Source: Chitinophagales bacterium
GTDB lineage: Bacteria > Bacteroidota > Bacteroidia > Chitinophagales > JADIYW01
Direction: 5' to 3'
DNA length: 64,000 bases
NCBI GenBank assembly: GCA_023957235.1
Contig: JAMLHI010000002.1
Span: forward strand, 77,836 to 141,835
Positions within the stretch are counted from its first letter, which is position 1; every line of letters starts with the position of its first letter. Made by a program: the position numbers and the translations under genes. Under the pieces are notes generated by a model. The model was not told where the DNA came from. It was given only the letters and a program-made list of their open reading frames with translations, and made no database searches. This document shows positions 18,982 through 28,819 of the stretch, piece by piece.

Positions 18982-20011
18982 TGAGGTATAAACTTTCAAT
19001 GATTCGCTTAGCGGCAATATGAGGAGAAATTTTTCGCAAAGCAACTTCTGATTTCATCATTTCATAAAAATCAAATACCGATTTATCCATGCGAATAAAT
19101 TGCAAAAGCTGATGTTCTAAACTCTCTTCAAACCACTGACTCCACTCTCTTTTACGCTTCTCGGAAAGAGAACCATTGCTATTAGTATGAAGAAAATAAG
19201 ATTCAATTTTTTCGTGAATTTTATCAATCCCAATTGGAGGCTCTGACGAAGCAATCAGAACACAAGGTGTCCAACCATTTTCAGAAGGTGAAAACAGATG
19301 CAATGCTCTTTTATAATCGATAGCAGCAATCTTGGCTTTTTTTGCATTCTCACCATCTGCTTTATGAACCACCAAAATATCAGCCAACTCCATGATGCCC
19401 CTTTTAATCCCTTGCAACTCATCCCCTGCCCCAGGTAACATCAGCAATAAAAACAAATCTGTCATTTGATGGACAATAGTCTCCGACTGACCTACACCGA
19501 CTGTCTCTACCAAGATCCTATCAAATCCAGCTGCTTCACACAATAAAATCACCTCCCTAGTCTTATTTGCAACACCTCCTAATTGATTGCCAGAAGGACT
19601 AGGACGAATAAACACTTCAGGATGATAAAAGATATCTTTCATACGGGTTTTATCTCCCAAAATACTCCCTCCTGACTGCTGACTTGAGGGATCAACTGCC
19701 AATATAGCCACAGATAAACTTTTCTGAACCAGCAATTGAGTATAGGCATTAATAAATGTACTTTTACCTACTCCTGGGACACCAGTAATACCAATTTTTA
19801 AACATTTTTCGTTGAGATGCTGGGTGGCAAATTGTAACAACTCTTCAGCAATACTTAAATGGTTTTCAGATTGGCTTTCAAGAATTGAAATAGCTTGACC
19901 TAAAGCAACTTTATCCCTCTTTCGAATTTTTAACCATAATTCTTCTGAAGAAAATGTATTTCTTTTAAGCCTACTTAAAGCCGCTTCTTTGCTTTTTGAA
20001 AGCTGATTCAT
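18968..20011 (-). CDS. meaB: Methylmalonyl-CoA mutase-associated GTPase MeaB
   Basis: A 347-residue G3E-family P-loop GTPase that protects and reloads the B12-dependent methylmalonyl-CoA mutase. The P-loop GVPGVGKST is at residues 77-85, followed by VDPSSQQSGGSILGDKTRM, ETVGVGQSE (switch/Walker B region) and the base-recognition VVHKADG. Length fits the MeaB/ArgK family. The mutase genes are not in the window. It precedes trmN6 with a short overlap. Confidence 0.9.
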   Translation of the reverse strand: MNQLSKSKEAALSRLKRNTFSSEELWLKIRKRDKVALGQAISILESQSENHLSIAEELLQFATQHLNEKCLKIGITGVPGVGKSTFINAYTQLLVQKSLSVAILAVDPSSQQSGGSILGDKTRMKDIFYHPEVFIRPSPSGNQLGGVANKTREVILLCEAAGFDRILVETVGVGQSETIVHQMTDLFLLLMLPGAGDELQGIKRGIMELADILVVHKADGENAKKAKIAAIDYKRALHLFSPSENGWTPCVLIASSEPPIGIDKIHEKIESYFLHTNSNGSLSEKRKREWSQWFEESLEHQLLQFIRMDKSVFDFYEMMKSEVALRKISPHIAAKRIIESLYLNVKR

Positions 20012-20071
20012 GCTCTAAATTTACCACAAAAAAACTTTATTTTATATGAGAAAAAACAACACTATCGTGAA

Positions 20072-21562
20072 TTAAAACTTCAATCCTACTGTTACAATAA
20101 AATTGCTTCTATTGAACTTGGATGTCAACACATCTGATGCTGCCAACGAAACTGTATAAGGAACTATAAAACCATCATTCAACTGGTGTACATAAGCAAA
20201 ATCTGTATAAAAACTTTTCCCTCTATAACCCACTCCACCGGAAATAGCCATTTGACTGTTCTTTGAAAATTGATCAATAGCTTCTTGGTCGGAATAAGGA
20301 GAATTGCGATATTGAAACCCTAACCTTGCTCTGTATTGTTCTGCAATAATACCCTCCAAACCCAATTTGACAGTATGAATAGCCTTATATTTACCTTTGA
20401 TTGATGTATTCAATCGTTCCTCTGTATCCTTGGAATTATACATATCATCCACAAAAATAAATTTATTTTTTGACGGATTGCTAAACTCATAATCAACAGA
20501 AATGAAACCCAAATCAGATTTCACATAAGATGCTCCCATATTCAGTTTCAAAGGAGAAATGTATTTATAATCAAAATAACCTTCAGCAGGTTTCTCAAAA
20601 TTATCTAAAGTATAGGTCTCATAATCTGCCCTGAAATATGTAGCGTATAAATCTTTCATACTATATCTCGTAGGAGTTGTAAAGGATGCCCCTAACCTTA
20701 AATCACTAGTAGGATAAAACAACAACCCTATTTTTGCATTGACACCTGTCCCTTCTGTTGAATATTTATCTCTTTTGTCCCAATAATTAATTTCTCCGCT
20801 AACATTGGCATCATCTGTCTCTCTGACATAAAACTCTTCTTCATAATTAATAATAGGAATACCAATATTAACACCAACAAAGAATTTATCATTAATTGCA
20901 ATTCCAGTTCCAAAAGAAAAATCACTTTGACTTCCAGACCTTTTAATCTCAAATCGTTGAGTGATGGGTAATTCTAAAATTGAAAAGAAAAAATTATCCT
21001 CTGTTCTACCAATTACTCCGGATTCAAAGGCTAAACTAGAACCAAAAGGATAATTGCTCATGGCTCTCGAACTGTCTGCACCATCCTTGTTCAATTGTTC
21101 AGCATAGATATCACTATAAGAACTTTGGTCATTGATTCCCTTTGCAGAAATATGATAATTAAAACTCTCTTGCCTATTGTATGCAGCTGCCAAACTGATA
21201 CTTTGTATTCCTTTATAATTTCTTTTTGGAACATAAACCAATCCAAAATTATTCACCTGAAAGGACGCTTTTTGGGCATTTGACTGATTGCCCAAATAAA
21301 CATTTTCACTTTTAGTCACATTAAATCCTCCAGAGAAAGATACTTCAGAGATGCTCATTTGACCCAGCCCAGCTGGATTGGAATTCAGAGTAGAGATATC
21401 TCCACCCAATCCAGTAGTAGCGTTGCCTATCGCAGCAGACCGAGCAGTACCCAAAGAAAGAGGAGTACTATATCTCAATGCATCAATATCTGTTTGCGCT
21501 GTTACAACTGACAAACTTCCCAATAACAGAAGAGAAGACAGCGTTAATTTTATATTCTTCAA
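20072..21562 (-). CDS. OmpP1/FadL/TodX-family outer-membrane transport protein
   Basis: A 496-residue porin-like protein with a signal peptide ending at VTAQ and the family's conserved hatch-like N-terminus (YSTPLSLGTARSAAIGNATT, then STLNSNPAGLG). The rest is alternating beta strands ending in FIVTVGLKF, a typical barrel terminus. FadL-type barrels admit hydrophobic compounds such as long-chain fatty acids; the actual substrate here is unknown. It lies 28 bp downstream of a lipoprotein gene on the same strand and may be co-transcribed. Confidence 0.82.
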   Translation of the reverse strand: MKNIKLTLSSLLLLGSLSVVTAQTDIDALRYSTPLSLGTARSAAIGNATTGLGGDISTLNSNPAGLGQMSISEVSFSGGFNVTKSENVYLGNQSNAQKASFQVNNFGLVYVPKRNYKGIQSISLAAAYNRQESFNYHISAKGINDQSSYSDIYAEQLNKDGADSSRAMSNYPFGSSLAFESGVIGRTEDNFFFSILELPITQRFEIKRSGSQSDFSFGTGIAINDKFFVGVNIGIPIINYEEEFYVRETDDANVSGEINYWDKRDKYSTEGTGVNAKIGLLFYPTSDLRLGASFTTPTRYSMKDLYATYFRADYETYTLDNFEKPAEGYFDYKYISPLKLNMGASYVKSDLGFISVDYEFSNPSKNKFIFVDDMYNSKDTEERLNTSIKGKYKAIHTVKLGLEGIIAEQYRARLGFQYRNSPYSDQEAIDQFSKNSQMAISGGVGYRGKSFYTDFAYVHQLNDGFIVPYTVSLAASDVLTSKFNRSNFIVTVGLKF

Positions 21563-21590
21563 TCAAAATATATTTAAATAAAAAAACTAT

Positions 21591-22661
21591 TTACTTATTT
21601 GTTCTTTGCATAGAACCACCACTTTTTTGAGATGGCTGACTTTGATTACTCCTTCCAGGGCTAGAGCCTTTATCTTGCGAACCGCCAAAGCTACCTCCTC
21701 TATTTGGTGAATTTCTTTCAGGTGTATTCATATATCTATCAGGAACAGCGTTTTTATACCTATCAGGAACATTATTTTTATTAGGTTGAGGCTGGGCTTT
21801 ATTTTTTCCGTCTTGATTACTAGGGAAAGGAACGTTAGGTGTTGAATACGATTTTGGAGTATATTTAAAATTGCCACTGCCTGAATTAGGATTGACTGAA
21901 GGGCTTGAATAATTCTGATGTCCTCTGTTTATTCCTGTTTTACCTCCATCAAACTGCGAACCATTATAATACGAATTACCGTAGCTACTTCCTCTAGGTC
22001 CATAATACATATTATTTTTAAACGGCTGATAATCATTATGATGATTGTGATGACCTCCCCAACCCCATGAAGGATACCAACTACTATAATAAGGACTATA
22101 CCAATTGCCCCAACCCCAATTATTATAAGAGTAAAAAGGATCAAAATACGAAGGGCTATACCAGGTATTGAATCCAATATTCCATGATGGCCTTCCCCAG
22201 CCAAAATAAAATGACGAGCTATACCATGGATTCCAGAATGAAGATCCATAATTTCCGAACATCGAATATCCCAACCCACTACCTATTCCTATTCCATAAT
22301 TAAAGCCTGAATTAAACCCAGTATAATAAGGGCTATAATAATCAAATCCATAATTGGGTCTTTCAAATCTCCTAATCCTTTCTGTATAAGTGCCATAGTC
22401 AGAATAATTCTCATCATCCAAATATCTTCTACTTCCACTATTATTTTCATAACTTTCAGGAGAAGTATAATTAGATGGAGAGGTAGGTGATGGCTGATAA
22501 GTAGGTCGATCATCAGAATATCCTGTTACTCTTCGTTTTTCTTGAGAATAAGATGGTCGATGGTTATAAACATCATCAAAATAGGTATAGCCTGTCCTGC
22601 TTGAGCTACAAGAAACAGCTATTAGACTACCTAATCCTATTATGAGCAATATTTTTTTCAT
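21591..22661 (-). CDS. Tyr/Gly/Ser/Asn-rich lipoprotein of unknown function
   Basis: About 356 residues. The ATG at 22661 gives a lipoprotein signal (MKKILLIIGLGSLIAVSC) with the lipid-carrying Cys at residue 18. The mature protein is low-complexity: a middle section of Trp, Tyr, Gly and Ser (GWGNWYSPYYSSWYPSW) and a C-terminal half rich in Asn, Pro, Gln and Ser. No folded domain is recognisable. Such composition suggests a flexible surface or matrix protein, but that is only inference. Co-directional with the FadL-like gene. Confidence 0.65.
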   Translation of the reverse strand: MKKILLIIGLGSLIAVSCSSSRTGYTYFDDVYNHRPSYSQEKRRVTGYSDDRPTYQPSPTSPSNYTSPESYENNSGSRRYLDDENYSDYGTYTERIRRFERPNYGFDYYSPYYTGFNSGFNYGIGIGSGLGYSMFGNYGSSFWNPWYSSSFYFGWGRPSWNIGFNTWYSPSYFDPFYSYNNWGWGNWYSPYYSSWYPSWGWGGHHNHHNDYQPFKNNMYYGPRGSSYGNSYYNGSQFDGGKTGINRGHQNYSSPSVNPNSGSGNFKYTPKSYSTPNVPFPSNQDGKNKAQPQPNKNNVPDRYKNAVPDRYMNTPERNSPNRGGSFGGSQDKGSSPGRSNQSQPSQKSGGSMQRTNK

Positions 22662-22769
22662 GTTCTTAAATTTATAAAACCAGAGCAAAGTATAAAATAT
22701 TATCTTTACGCTCTTATCAATATAATGAATTTTTGGAATTAAAAGTTCAAAAAACATACCAAATTTAAG

Positions 22770-24248
22770 ATGAGTAAAGAATTAACAAGTAGAAACGAAG
22801 ATTATTCACAATGGTACAATGATTTAGTCCTTAAAGGAGGCTTGGCTGACTACTCTGCAGTAAGGGGTTGTATGGTTATCAAACCTTATGGATACACCCT
22901 TTGGGAAAACATTAGAGATGTGTTAGACAAGATGTTCAAAGACACGGGACATGTCAACGCCTATTTTCCACTATTTATTCCAAAAAGTTTTTTGAGTAAA
23001 GAAGCAGACCACGTTGAAGGATTTGCAAAAGAATGTGCTGTTGTCACTCATTATAGACTGAAAAATGATCCTGAGGGAGGTGGTGTAGTAGTAGATCCTG
23101 AGGCTAAATTAGAAGAAGAACTAATCGTCAGACCGACATCTGAAACTATCATTTGGAATACCTATAAAAATTGGATACAATCGTGGAGAGATTTGCCTAT
23201 TCTAGTCAATCAATGGGCCAATGTTGTCAGATGGGAAATGCGTACAAGATTATTTTTACGGACAGCTGAATTTCTTTGGCAAGAAGGACATACGGCACAT
23301 GCCACCGCACAAGAAGCGATAGAAGAAGCAGAAAAAATGCTAGAAGTGTATGCCACATTTGCAGAAGACTATTTAGCATTGCCAGTAGTGAGGGGCGTAA
23401 AATCTCCCAATGAAAGATTTGCAGGAGCTATAGACACTTATTGTATTGAAGCATTAATGCAAGATGGGAAAGCTCTTCAGGCAGGGACTTCGCATTTTCT
23501 TGGTCAAAATTTTGCAAAAGCATTTGATGTAAAATTTATGAATAAAGAAGGCAGAGAAGAACTTGTCTGGGCAACCTCTTGGGGAGTATCCACTCGTCTG
23601 ATTGGTGCATTAATCATGGCTCACTCAGATGACAATGGACTAGTATTACCTCCTAGGCTAGCACCTTTTCAAGTGGTAATTATTCCTTTCATCTCCAAAA
23701 ATCCTGAAGAAACGGCAGCACTCAAAGACAAAGCCGAAGAAATCAAAAAAGCCCTCAAATCAAAAGGTTTGCGTGTCCAAGTGGATGATGACGAAACAAA
23801 ACGCCCAGGCTTTAAATTTGCTGAATACGAAATGAAAGGCTATCCTATACGCATCGTCATAGGACCACGCGACTTGGCAAATGGAGTAGTTGAAGTCGCC
23901 CGTAGGGATACTAAAGAAAAACAAAGTATCTCTATTGAAGGCTTGGATGTGTCCATCGAAAATTTACTAAAAGATATCCAAGACAATATGTATAACAAGG
24001 CTTTGCAATACAGAGATCAACATATCACTTTAGCAAATACTTGGGAAGAATTTATTGATATATTGGACAGCAAAACTGGTTTTGTATCGGCACACTGGGA
24101 CGGAACACCAGAAACTGAAGATAAAATCAAAGAACTTTCCAAAGCGACTATCCGATGTATTCCTTTGAACAACACTTTGGAAGAAGGAAAATGTATTCTT
24201 ACCGGTCAATTGTCCAAACAGAGAGTTCTATTTGCAAGAGCTTATTAA
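22770..24248 (+). CDS. proS: Prolyl-tRNA synthetase, archaeal/eukaryotic-type
   Basis: Class II aminoacyl-tRNA synthetase charging tRNA(Pro). At 492 residues it lacks the editing insertion of the E. coli enzyme and has the short form typical of archaea and Bacteroidota. Visible are [17 protein letters not shown] (motif 1 region), [13 protein letters not shown] and [20 protein letters not shown] (motif 2) and the motif 3 region [17 protein letters not shown]. An anticodon-binding domain ([14 protein letters not shown]) and a zinc-like C-terminal domain follow. Divergent from the lipoprotein gene across 108 bp. Confidence 0.95.
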   Translation: MSKELTSRNEDYSQWYNDLVLKGGLADYSAVRGCMVIKPYGYTLWENIRDVLDKMFKDTGHVNAYFPLFIPKSFLSKEADHVEGFAKECAVVTHYRLKNDPEGGGVVVDPEAKLEEELIVRPTSETIIWNTYKNWIQSWRDLPILVNQWANVVRWEMRTRLFLRTAEFLWQEGHTAHATAQEAIEEAEKMLEVYATFAEDYLALPVVRGVKSPNERFAGAIDTYCIEALMQDGKALQAGTSHFLGQNFAKAFDVKFMNKEGREELVWATSWGVSTRLIGALIMAHSDDNGLVLPPRLAPFQVVIIPFISKNPEETAALKDKAEEIKKALKSKGLRVQVDDDETKRPGFKFAEYEMKGYPIRIVIGPRDLANGVVEVARRDTKEKQSISIEGLDVSIENLLKDIQDNMYNKALQYRDQHITLANTWEEFIDILDSKTGFVSAHWDGTPETEDKIKELSKATIRCIPLNNTLEEGKCILTGQLSKQRVLFARAY

Positions 24249-24286
24249 GATATATCTTTCCAAAATATCCCATTTATATAGAGCAA

Positions 24287-27226
24287 TCAACCTCTAGGAT
24301 CAGATTGCAATGGCATTTTGGCACAGCGATATACTTCTATGCTCGGAAAATCATATTCTACGACACATTTACCTTCTATCAGATATAGACCTTTCCCTTT
24401 TAAAGGATAAGATTGAATACTTTTAGAGAAATGTACTGTTTCAAAATAATGCCCATCTGCATCACAAAAAGTTCCAAATTTCATTAACGAACCTTTTGAT
24501 GTACGTATTGTCTTCCAAGTCATTAATTGAGCAACTATACGAACAATACTTCCTTGATAAGCTTTCAAATTTTCAGCTTTTACATTCCCTCGATAAGCTG
24601 ATTTTGCTAAATCAAACAGACTTCCTGACACTGGAAAACCCAAATACTGAATTTCATCATACAGATGCTCTAATATTTGAGTATAAAACTTGGGGATTTG
24701 TACCATAGTAGATGGACTTTCAAAAAGACACCACTTGTCTGGATAAGCCTTCACTTGTTGATTGACTACAATATGAGCCATCCACAACAGCTCCTTTTTA
24801 TCCATTTCCAAAAAACGAAATGCTCCACAATGTATTAATATCAGCACTTGTTCCAAATCCGCTCCAGTACGCCAATAAAAATCTTCAATACTTGAAAAAT
24901 AACCAAAATTCAGGCGCTCTTCTTCGATGAGATGAGCCAATCGCTCTTCTATATTTAAAATTCCATCAAAACCTAGATAAACTTTATTTCCGTCTATGGT
25001 CGTAGCAAAACAACTGTGATTGACACAAGGAAGACAAACTTCTCCTCCAGCCTTTCTCACCTCTTGGATATACACTTCTCTTGAATAAAATCCTCCATAA
25101 TTATTGAGTACTGCCACTATAAATTCCAATGGAAAATAAGTTTTCAAATACAGGCTCTGATAACTTTCTACTGCAAAAGATGCACTATGTGCTTTATTAA
25201 AACTATATCCAGCAAAAGATTCCATCTGTCGCCAGACTTCTTTAGCAATATCATCAGAATATCCTTGGTGCTTACAATGAGTAAAATATTTATTTTCAAT
25301 CTCTTCTAAATGTTTTTTATTGCGATATTTCCCACTCATCATCCTTCTTAACACATCTGCATCTGCCAAGTTCAGGCCTCCAAAATGATTACCAATTTTC
25401 ATGACATCCTCCTGATACACCATGACACCATAGGTCTCCGCTAATTGCTCTTGAAATACTGGATGTAGATATTTCACACGCTCAGGATGTAAATGTCTGT
25501 CAATATATGCCTGCATCATTCCCGAAGAAGACACTCCTGGTCGGATAATAGAACTAGCTGCCACCAATGTCAGATAATTATCACATCTGAGCTTACGTAA
25601 TAATTGACGCATTGCCGGACTTTCTATATAAAAACACCCAATCGTATCTCCCCTTTGAAGCTGCTCCGCTATTTGAGTATCTGCAAACAGATGTTGAGGA
25701 GAAGGTATATCTATCGTCTCGCCTCTATTGAGTCGTATCAGTTCTCTACACTCTTTGATATGCCCAATTCCTCTTTGAGAAAGTATATCAAACTTTTCAA
25801 ATCCAATATTTTCCGCAACATACATATCGTATTGTACCGTAGGCAATCCTTTAGGAGGGTAGTCAAGTGCTGAATAATACGTCAATGGCTCTTCCGATAT
25901 CAATACACCAGACGAATGAATCGTCCTCTGGTTAGGAAAATCTATCATTTTATAAAAACTCTCCAAAACTATTTTTGCAACATGATGATTATTCAACTGA
26001 TGCGTAGGCTCAAATATAAGGCGGTCAATCTCTGTCTTTGGGAGACCATATATTTTGCCCAATTCTCTAATCACAGAACGATCCTTGAATGTACTAACAG
26101 CTCCCATTAAAGCGGTATGTTGTCGCTGATATCTTTTAAAAATATAATCATACATTTCATCTCTATCCTTCCATGAAAAATCCACATCAAAATCGGGAGG
26201 GCTTTGCCTTTTGGGATTCAAAAAACGCTCAAAATACAGATTTAAGGAGATAGGGCACACTTCTGTAATTCCCAAACAATATGCTACAATACTATTCGCC
26301 CCACTTCCTCTTCCTACATAATGAAAGTTTCGGTTACGGGCATAACGACAAATATCATCTGTTATTAGAAAATAACTCGAAAACTGTAGCTGATCAATAA
26401 TTTCCAATTCTTTCTCAATTCGTTCTTTGGCTATTTGATGATGCTGACCATATCTCCTCTTCCAACCATCCATAGAATATTTGTGCAATAACAGTTTGTC
26501 GTCATAAGCATTGCCAGTAAAAAATTTCTTATTCTTAGATACATTAAAAATAAAGTCCAAGCTACAGGACATCAGTAATTGCTCTGTATTTTCAATCAGT
26601 AGAGATAGCTCCTTAAAAGCATGGAGCAGTTCTCTCTGATGAATAAAAATATCAGAAGGACTACCTTTTTGACTATATTCCAGACGAGAAATCAATAGAT
26701 TATGATCAATAGCTCTCAACTGGCTATGCAACAGATAATCTTGTGGCTGATAAGATACTGTATGCAATATAACATAATGCTTCTGCTCCCGTTTTGACTG
26801 CCAAGACACTTTATTGAGCTCTGTCATCCTTACTCCTATTCTTTCAGAATCTCTCAACTGACTTATATCTATCGAAGAATGATATGGATATATAGTAAAC
26901 ACATTCTCAAATTCTGGAGCTGGGAAATCAAAGGATTTATTATATCTATTTGATTGTGTTAAATAGTCATTTAACTCTTTAAACCCTTTGATATTTTTAG
27001 CTATGCCAATATATAGCAATTGATCTCCATTTCTAAACTCTACACCTACCAGTCCATTTATACCTACTTCCTTACATGCTCTCACAAATTCCAAAGCAGC
27101 TGACGAATTATTAATATCTGTCAACACCCCTGTATCATACCCATAAGCAACTAAATTATCTACTAACTGAGCAATACTCAGTGTGCCATATCTAAGGCTA
27201 TGATAGCTATGCAAATTGAGTATCAT
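24287..27226 (-). CDS. DnaE-like DNA polymerase III alpha subunit, short (translesion type)
   Basis: A 979-residue C-family polymerase. It has an N-terminal PHP domain (NLHSYHSLRYGTLS), the polymerase Asp pair in PPDFDVDFSWKDRDEMYDY, and GRGSGANSIVAYCLGIT. It is shorter than replicative DnaE (about 1,160), with a reduced C-terminus. It follows dinB by 18 bp, and the pair resembles ImuB/DnaE2 mutagenesis cassettes, so an inducible error-prone role is likely. Two copies of an operator-like repeat lie upstream of dinB. Whether it is functionally ImuC/DnaE2 is inferred; no imuA is present. Confidence 0.82.
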   Translation of the reverse strand: MILNLHSYHSLRYGTLSIAQLVDNLVAYGYDTGVLTDINNSSAALEFVRACKEVGINGLVGVEFRNGDQLLYIGIAKNIKGFKELNDYLTQSNRYNKSFDFPAPEFENVFTIYPYHSSIDISQLRDSERIGVRMTELNKVSWQSKREQKHYVILHTVSYQPQDYLLHSQLRAIDHNLLISRLEYSQKGSPSDIFIHQRELLHAFKELSLLIENTEQLLMSCSLDFIFNVSKNKKFFTGNAYDDKLLLHKYSMDGWKRRYGQHHQIAKERIEKELEIIDQLQFSSYFLITDDICRYARNRNFHYVGRGSGANSIVAYCLGITEVCPISLNLYFERFLNPKRQSPPDFDVDFSWKDRDEMYDYIFKRYQRQHTALMGAVSTFKDRSVIRELGKIYGLPKTEIDRLIFEPTHQLNNHHVAKIVLESFYKMIDFPNQRTIHSSGVLISEEPLTYYSALDYPPKGLPTVQYDMYVAENIGFEKFDILSQRGIGHIKECRELIRLNRGETIDIPSPQHLFADTQIAEQLQRGDTIGCFYIESPAMRQLLRKLRCDNYLTLVAASSIIRPGVSSSGMMQAYIDRHLHPERVKYLHPVFQEQLAETYGVMVYQEDVMKIGNHFGGLNLADADVLRRMMSGKYRNKKHLEEIENKYFTHCKHQGYSDDIAKEVWRQMESFAGYSFNKAHSASFAVESYQSLYLKTYFPLEFIVAVLNNYGGFYSREVYIQEVRKAGGEVCLPCVNHSCFATTIDGNKVYLGFDGILNIEERLAHLIEEERLNFGYFSSIEDFYWRTGADLEQVLILIHCGAFRFLEMDKKELLWMAHIVVNQQVKAYPDKWCLFESPSTMVQIPKFYTQILEHLYDEIQYLGFPVSGSLFDLAKSAYRGNVKAENLKAYQGSIVRIVAQLMTWKTIRTSKGSLMKFGTFCDADGHYFETVHFSKSIQSYPLKGKGLYLIEGKCVVEYDFPSIEVYRCAKMPLQSDPRG

Positions 27227-27244
27227 AATGACTAGAATTTGATA

Positions 27245-28384
27245 TTAAAACGTAGCTCCGCGCACCACTGACCGACATCCGTAACGCATACGAATAGTAT
27301 CCATTGCTTGTGATAGACGTAAATCTGACAAGGTATCTTCAAACAAATCTGTCTGATAGTTACCTGACGTGATTTCACTAAATTTAATTCCTACTAGTCG
27401 TATCAACATACGCCTACTATAGAGTCTCTCAAACAAGGATAGCATCTTGGGGGCAATAACTCTCTCAGAGGAAGTAAAAGGCACTTTATGCTGCATGGTA
27501 TGAGTATCAAAGTTGCTGTATCTGATTTTTAGCGTTATACAAGACGTTAGTTTTCTCAATTGTCTTAACTCAAAAGTCAACTCATCCACCATCGTCATTA
27601 AAATACGTTTCAACAAAACCATATCTATTGTATCCTGCTCAAGTGTAATTTCTCTACTTATACTTTTCTGTTCACTAAAAGGCAGTACAGGGCTATCGTC
27701 CAAGCTATTTGCTTTATTCCAAATCGCCACACCATTTTTCCCAAGCACCCTACGCATCGCAAACACATCCATCTGTTGCAGTGTCGAAATATGCAAGATG
27801 CCCATATTCCTCAATAATAGATAAGTCTTCTCTCCTATTCCAGGGATTTTACGGATAGATAAGGGAGCTAAGAAAGATTTTTCACCACCATAATCTACTT
27901 TCAATTCTCCGCTAGGCTTAACTTCACCTGTAGCAATTTTACTGACTGTTTTATTAGAAGAAAGGCCAAAAGAAATAGGTAAACCAGTCTCCTTAATAAT
28001 ACATTGACGTAGTTCCTTCGTTAATTTCCAAGTGCCATGAAAACGCTCCATCTCTGTCAAGTCTAAATAATGTTCATCTATAGAAGCCTTTTCTACTATA
28101 GGGACATGCTCTTGTATAATTTCTGTCACTAAATGGGAATATCGGCTATACACATCAAAATCTCCACGAACAACAACTGCTTCCGGACATAATTGCTTAG
28201 CCATCTTCATAGGCATCGCCGAATGTACACCCAATTGACGAGCCTCGTAGCTACAAGACGCCACAACTCCTCTATCTGAATCTGCTCCGACTAAAACTGG
28301 CTGTCCAATTAAACTACTGTTTAACAATCTTTCTACTGAAACGAAAAACGTATCTAAATCGCAGTGTACTATCGTTCGTTGCAT
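27245..28384 (-). CDS. dinB: Y-family DNA polymerase IV
   Basis: A 379-residue translesion polymerase. Metal ligands are visible at Asp9 (HCDLDTFF) and Asp103-Glu104 (ASIDEHYLDL), with the Y-family loop VLVGADSDRGVVASCSYEAR. The helix-hairpin-helix region (IRKIPGIGEKTYLLLRNMG) and the little finger complete the standard architecture. First gene of a two-gene operon with the DnaE-like polymerase 18 bp downstream. Upstream, at 28413-28464, are two inverted repeats sharing the core found before the XRE/S24 gene at 42821, suggesting S24-mediated repression and damage induction. Confidence 0.92.
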   Translation of the reverse strand: MQRTIVHCDLDTFFVSVERLLNSSLIGQPVLVGADSDRGVVASCSYEARQLGVHSAMPMKMAKQLCPEAVVVRGDFDVYSRYSHLVTEIIQEHVPIVEKASIDEHYLDLTEMERFHGTWKLTKELRQCIIKETGLPISFGLSSNKTVSKIATGEVKPSGELKVDYGGEKSFLAPLSIRKIPGIGEKTYLLLRNMGILHISTLQQMDVFAMRRVLGKNGVAIWNKANSLDDSPVLPFSEQKSISREITLEQDTIDMVLLKRILMTMVDELTFELRQLRKLTSCITLKIRYSNFDTHTMQHKVPFTSSERVIAPKMLSLFERLYSRRMLIRLVGIKFSEITSGNYQTDLFEDTLSDLRLSQAMDTIRMRYGCRSVVRGATF

Positions 28385-28412
28385 ATTTTTTTCTTATTCA
28401 AGAAACAATATT

Positions 28413-28428
28413 ACTACAAATTATAGCA
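28413..28428. promoter_or_regulatory. Operator-like site A upstream of dinB
   Basis: CTA (28414-28416), core CAAATTA (28417-28423), TAG (28424-28426), followed by C. The same core sits between GCTA and TAGC in front of the XRE/S24 gene. It lies about 30 bp before dinB's start codon, so binding would block transcription or its start. Confidence 0.55.
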
Positions 28429-28443
28429 AATTATTTATTTTTT

Positions 28444-28464
28444 ATTGATACAAATTATATCAAT
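28444..28464. promoter_or_regulatory. Operator-like site B upstream of dinB
   Basis: Perfect inverted repeat ATTGATA/TATCAAT (28444-28450 with 28458-28464) around the identical 7-bp core CAAATTA. Its centre is 34 bp from that of site A, so two dimers could bind side by side. Confidence 0.55.
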
Positions 28465-28819
28465 TTATTTAAAATTATACAATAGACGACCATTTAACTT
28501 GAAGATTTTAGGTAAAAAAACAAGCTCATCAAAATTCAAAATATTTAATTTGCAAAAAACAATCTATTTTTTTGTCAATAATTCTATTAAAATCTACTTT
28601 TTTTACACTTATTATAAAAATTTAACCTAAAAATTACATAAGTATTAAAAGAACCTCAAACGCTTATATCTCTAAGGCTACATCTCAGAATACTCCTTTA
28701 ATATTTTATTTTATATCGAAAAAGCTAGTGATTTCAATAGAAAAATCACAATAAGCATTGCAAAAGAAATTATTTTAATTTTATTTTTGACAAAAGTTCA
28801 TCATTAAAAAAGAGTCCTA

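Larger units (their letters stand above)
28385..28819. other. Divergent intergenic region between dinB and asnA
   Basis: 435 bp, very AT-rich. It carries the two operator-like sites near dinB (28413-28464). The remainder has no recognisable gene; a 61-codon plus-strand reading at 28445 overlaps operator B and shows no family features. Confidence 0.5.

Noticed and set aside
22289..22513. Minus-strand ORF rich in Ile and Leu within the Tyr/Gly-rich lipoprotein
   Set aside because: Shadow of the low-complexity lipoprotein gene in another frame.
28445..28630. 61-codon plus-strand ORF between dinB and asnA
   Set aside because: Lies in the operator/intergenic region, low-complexity, no promoter of its own.
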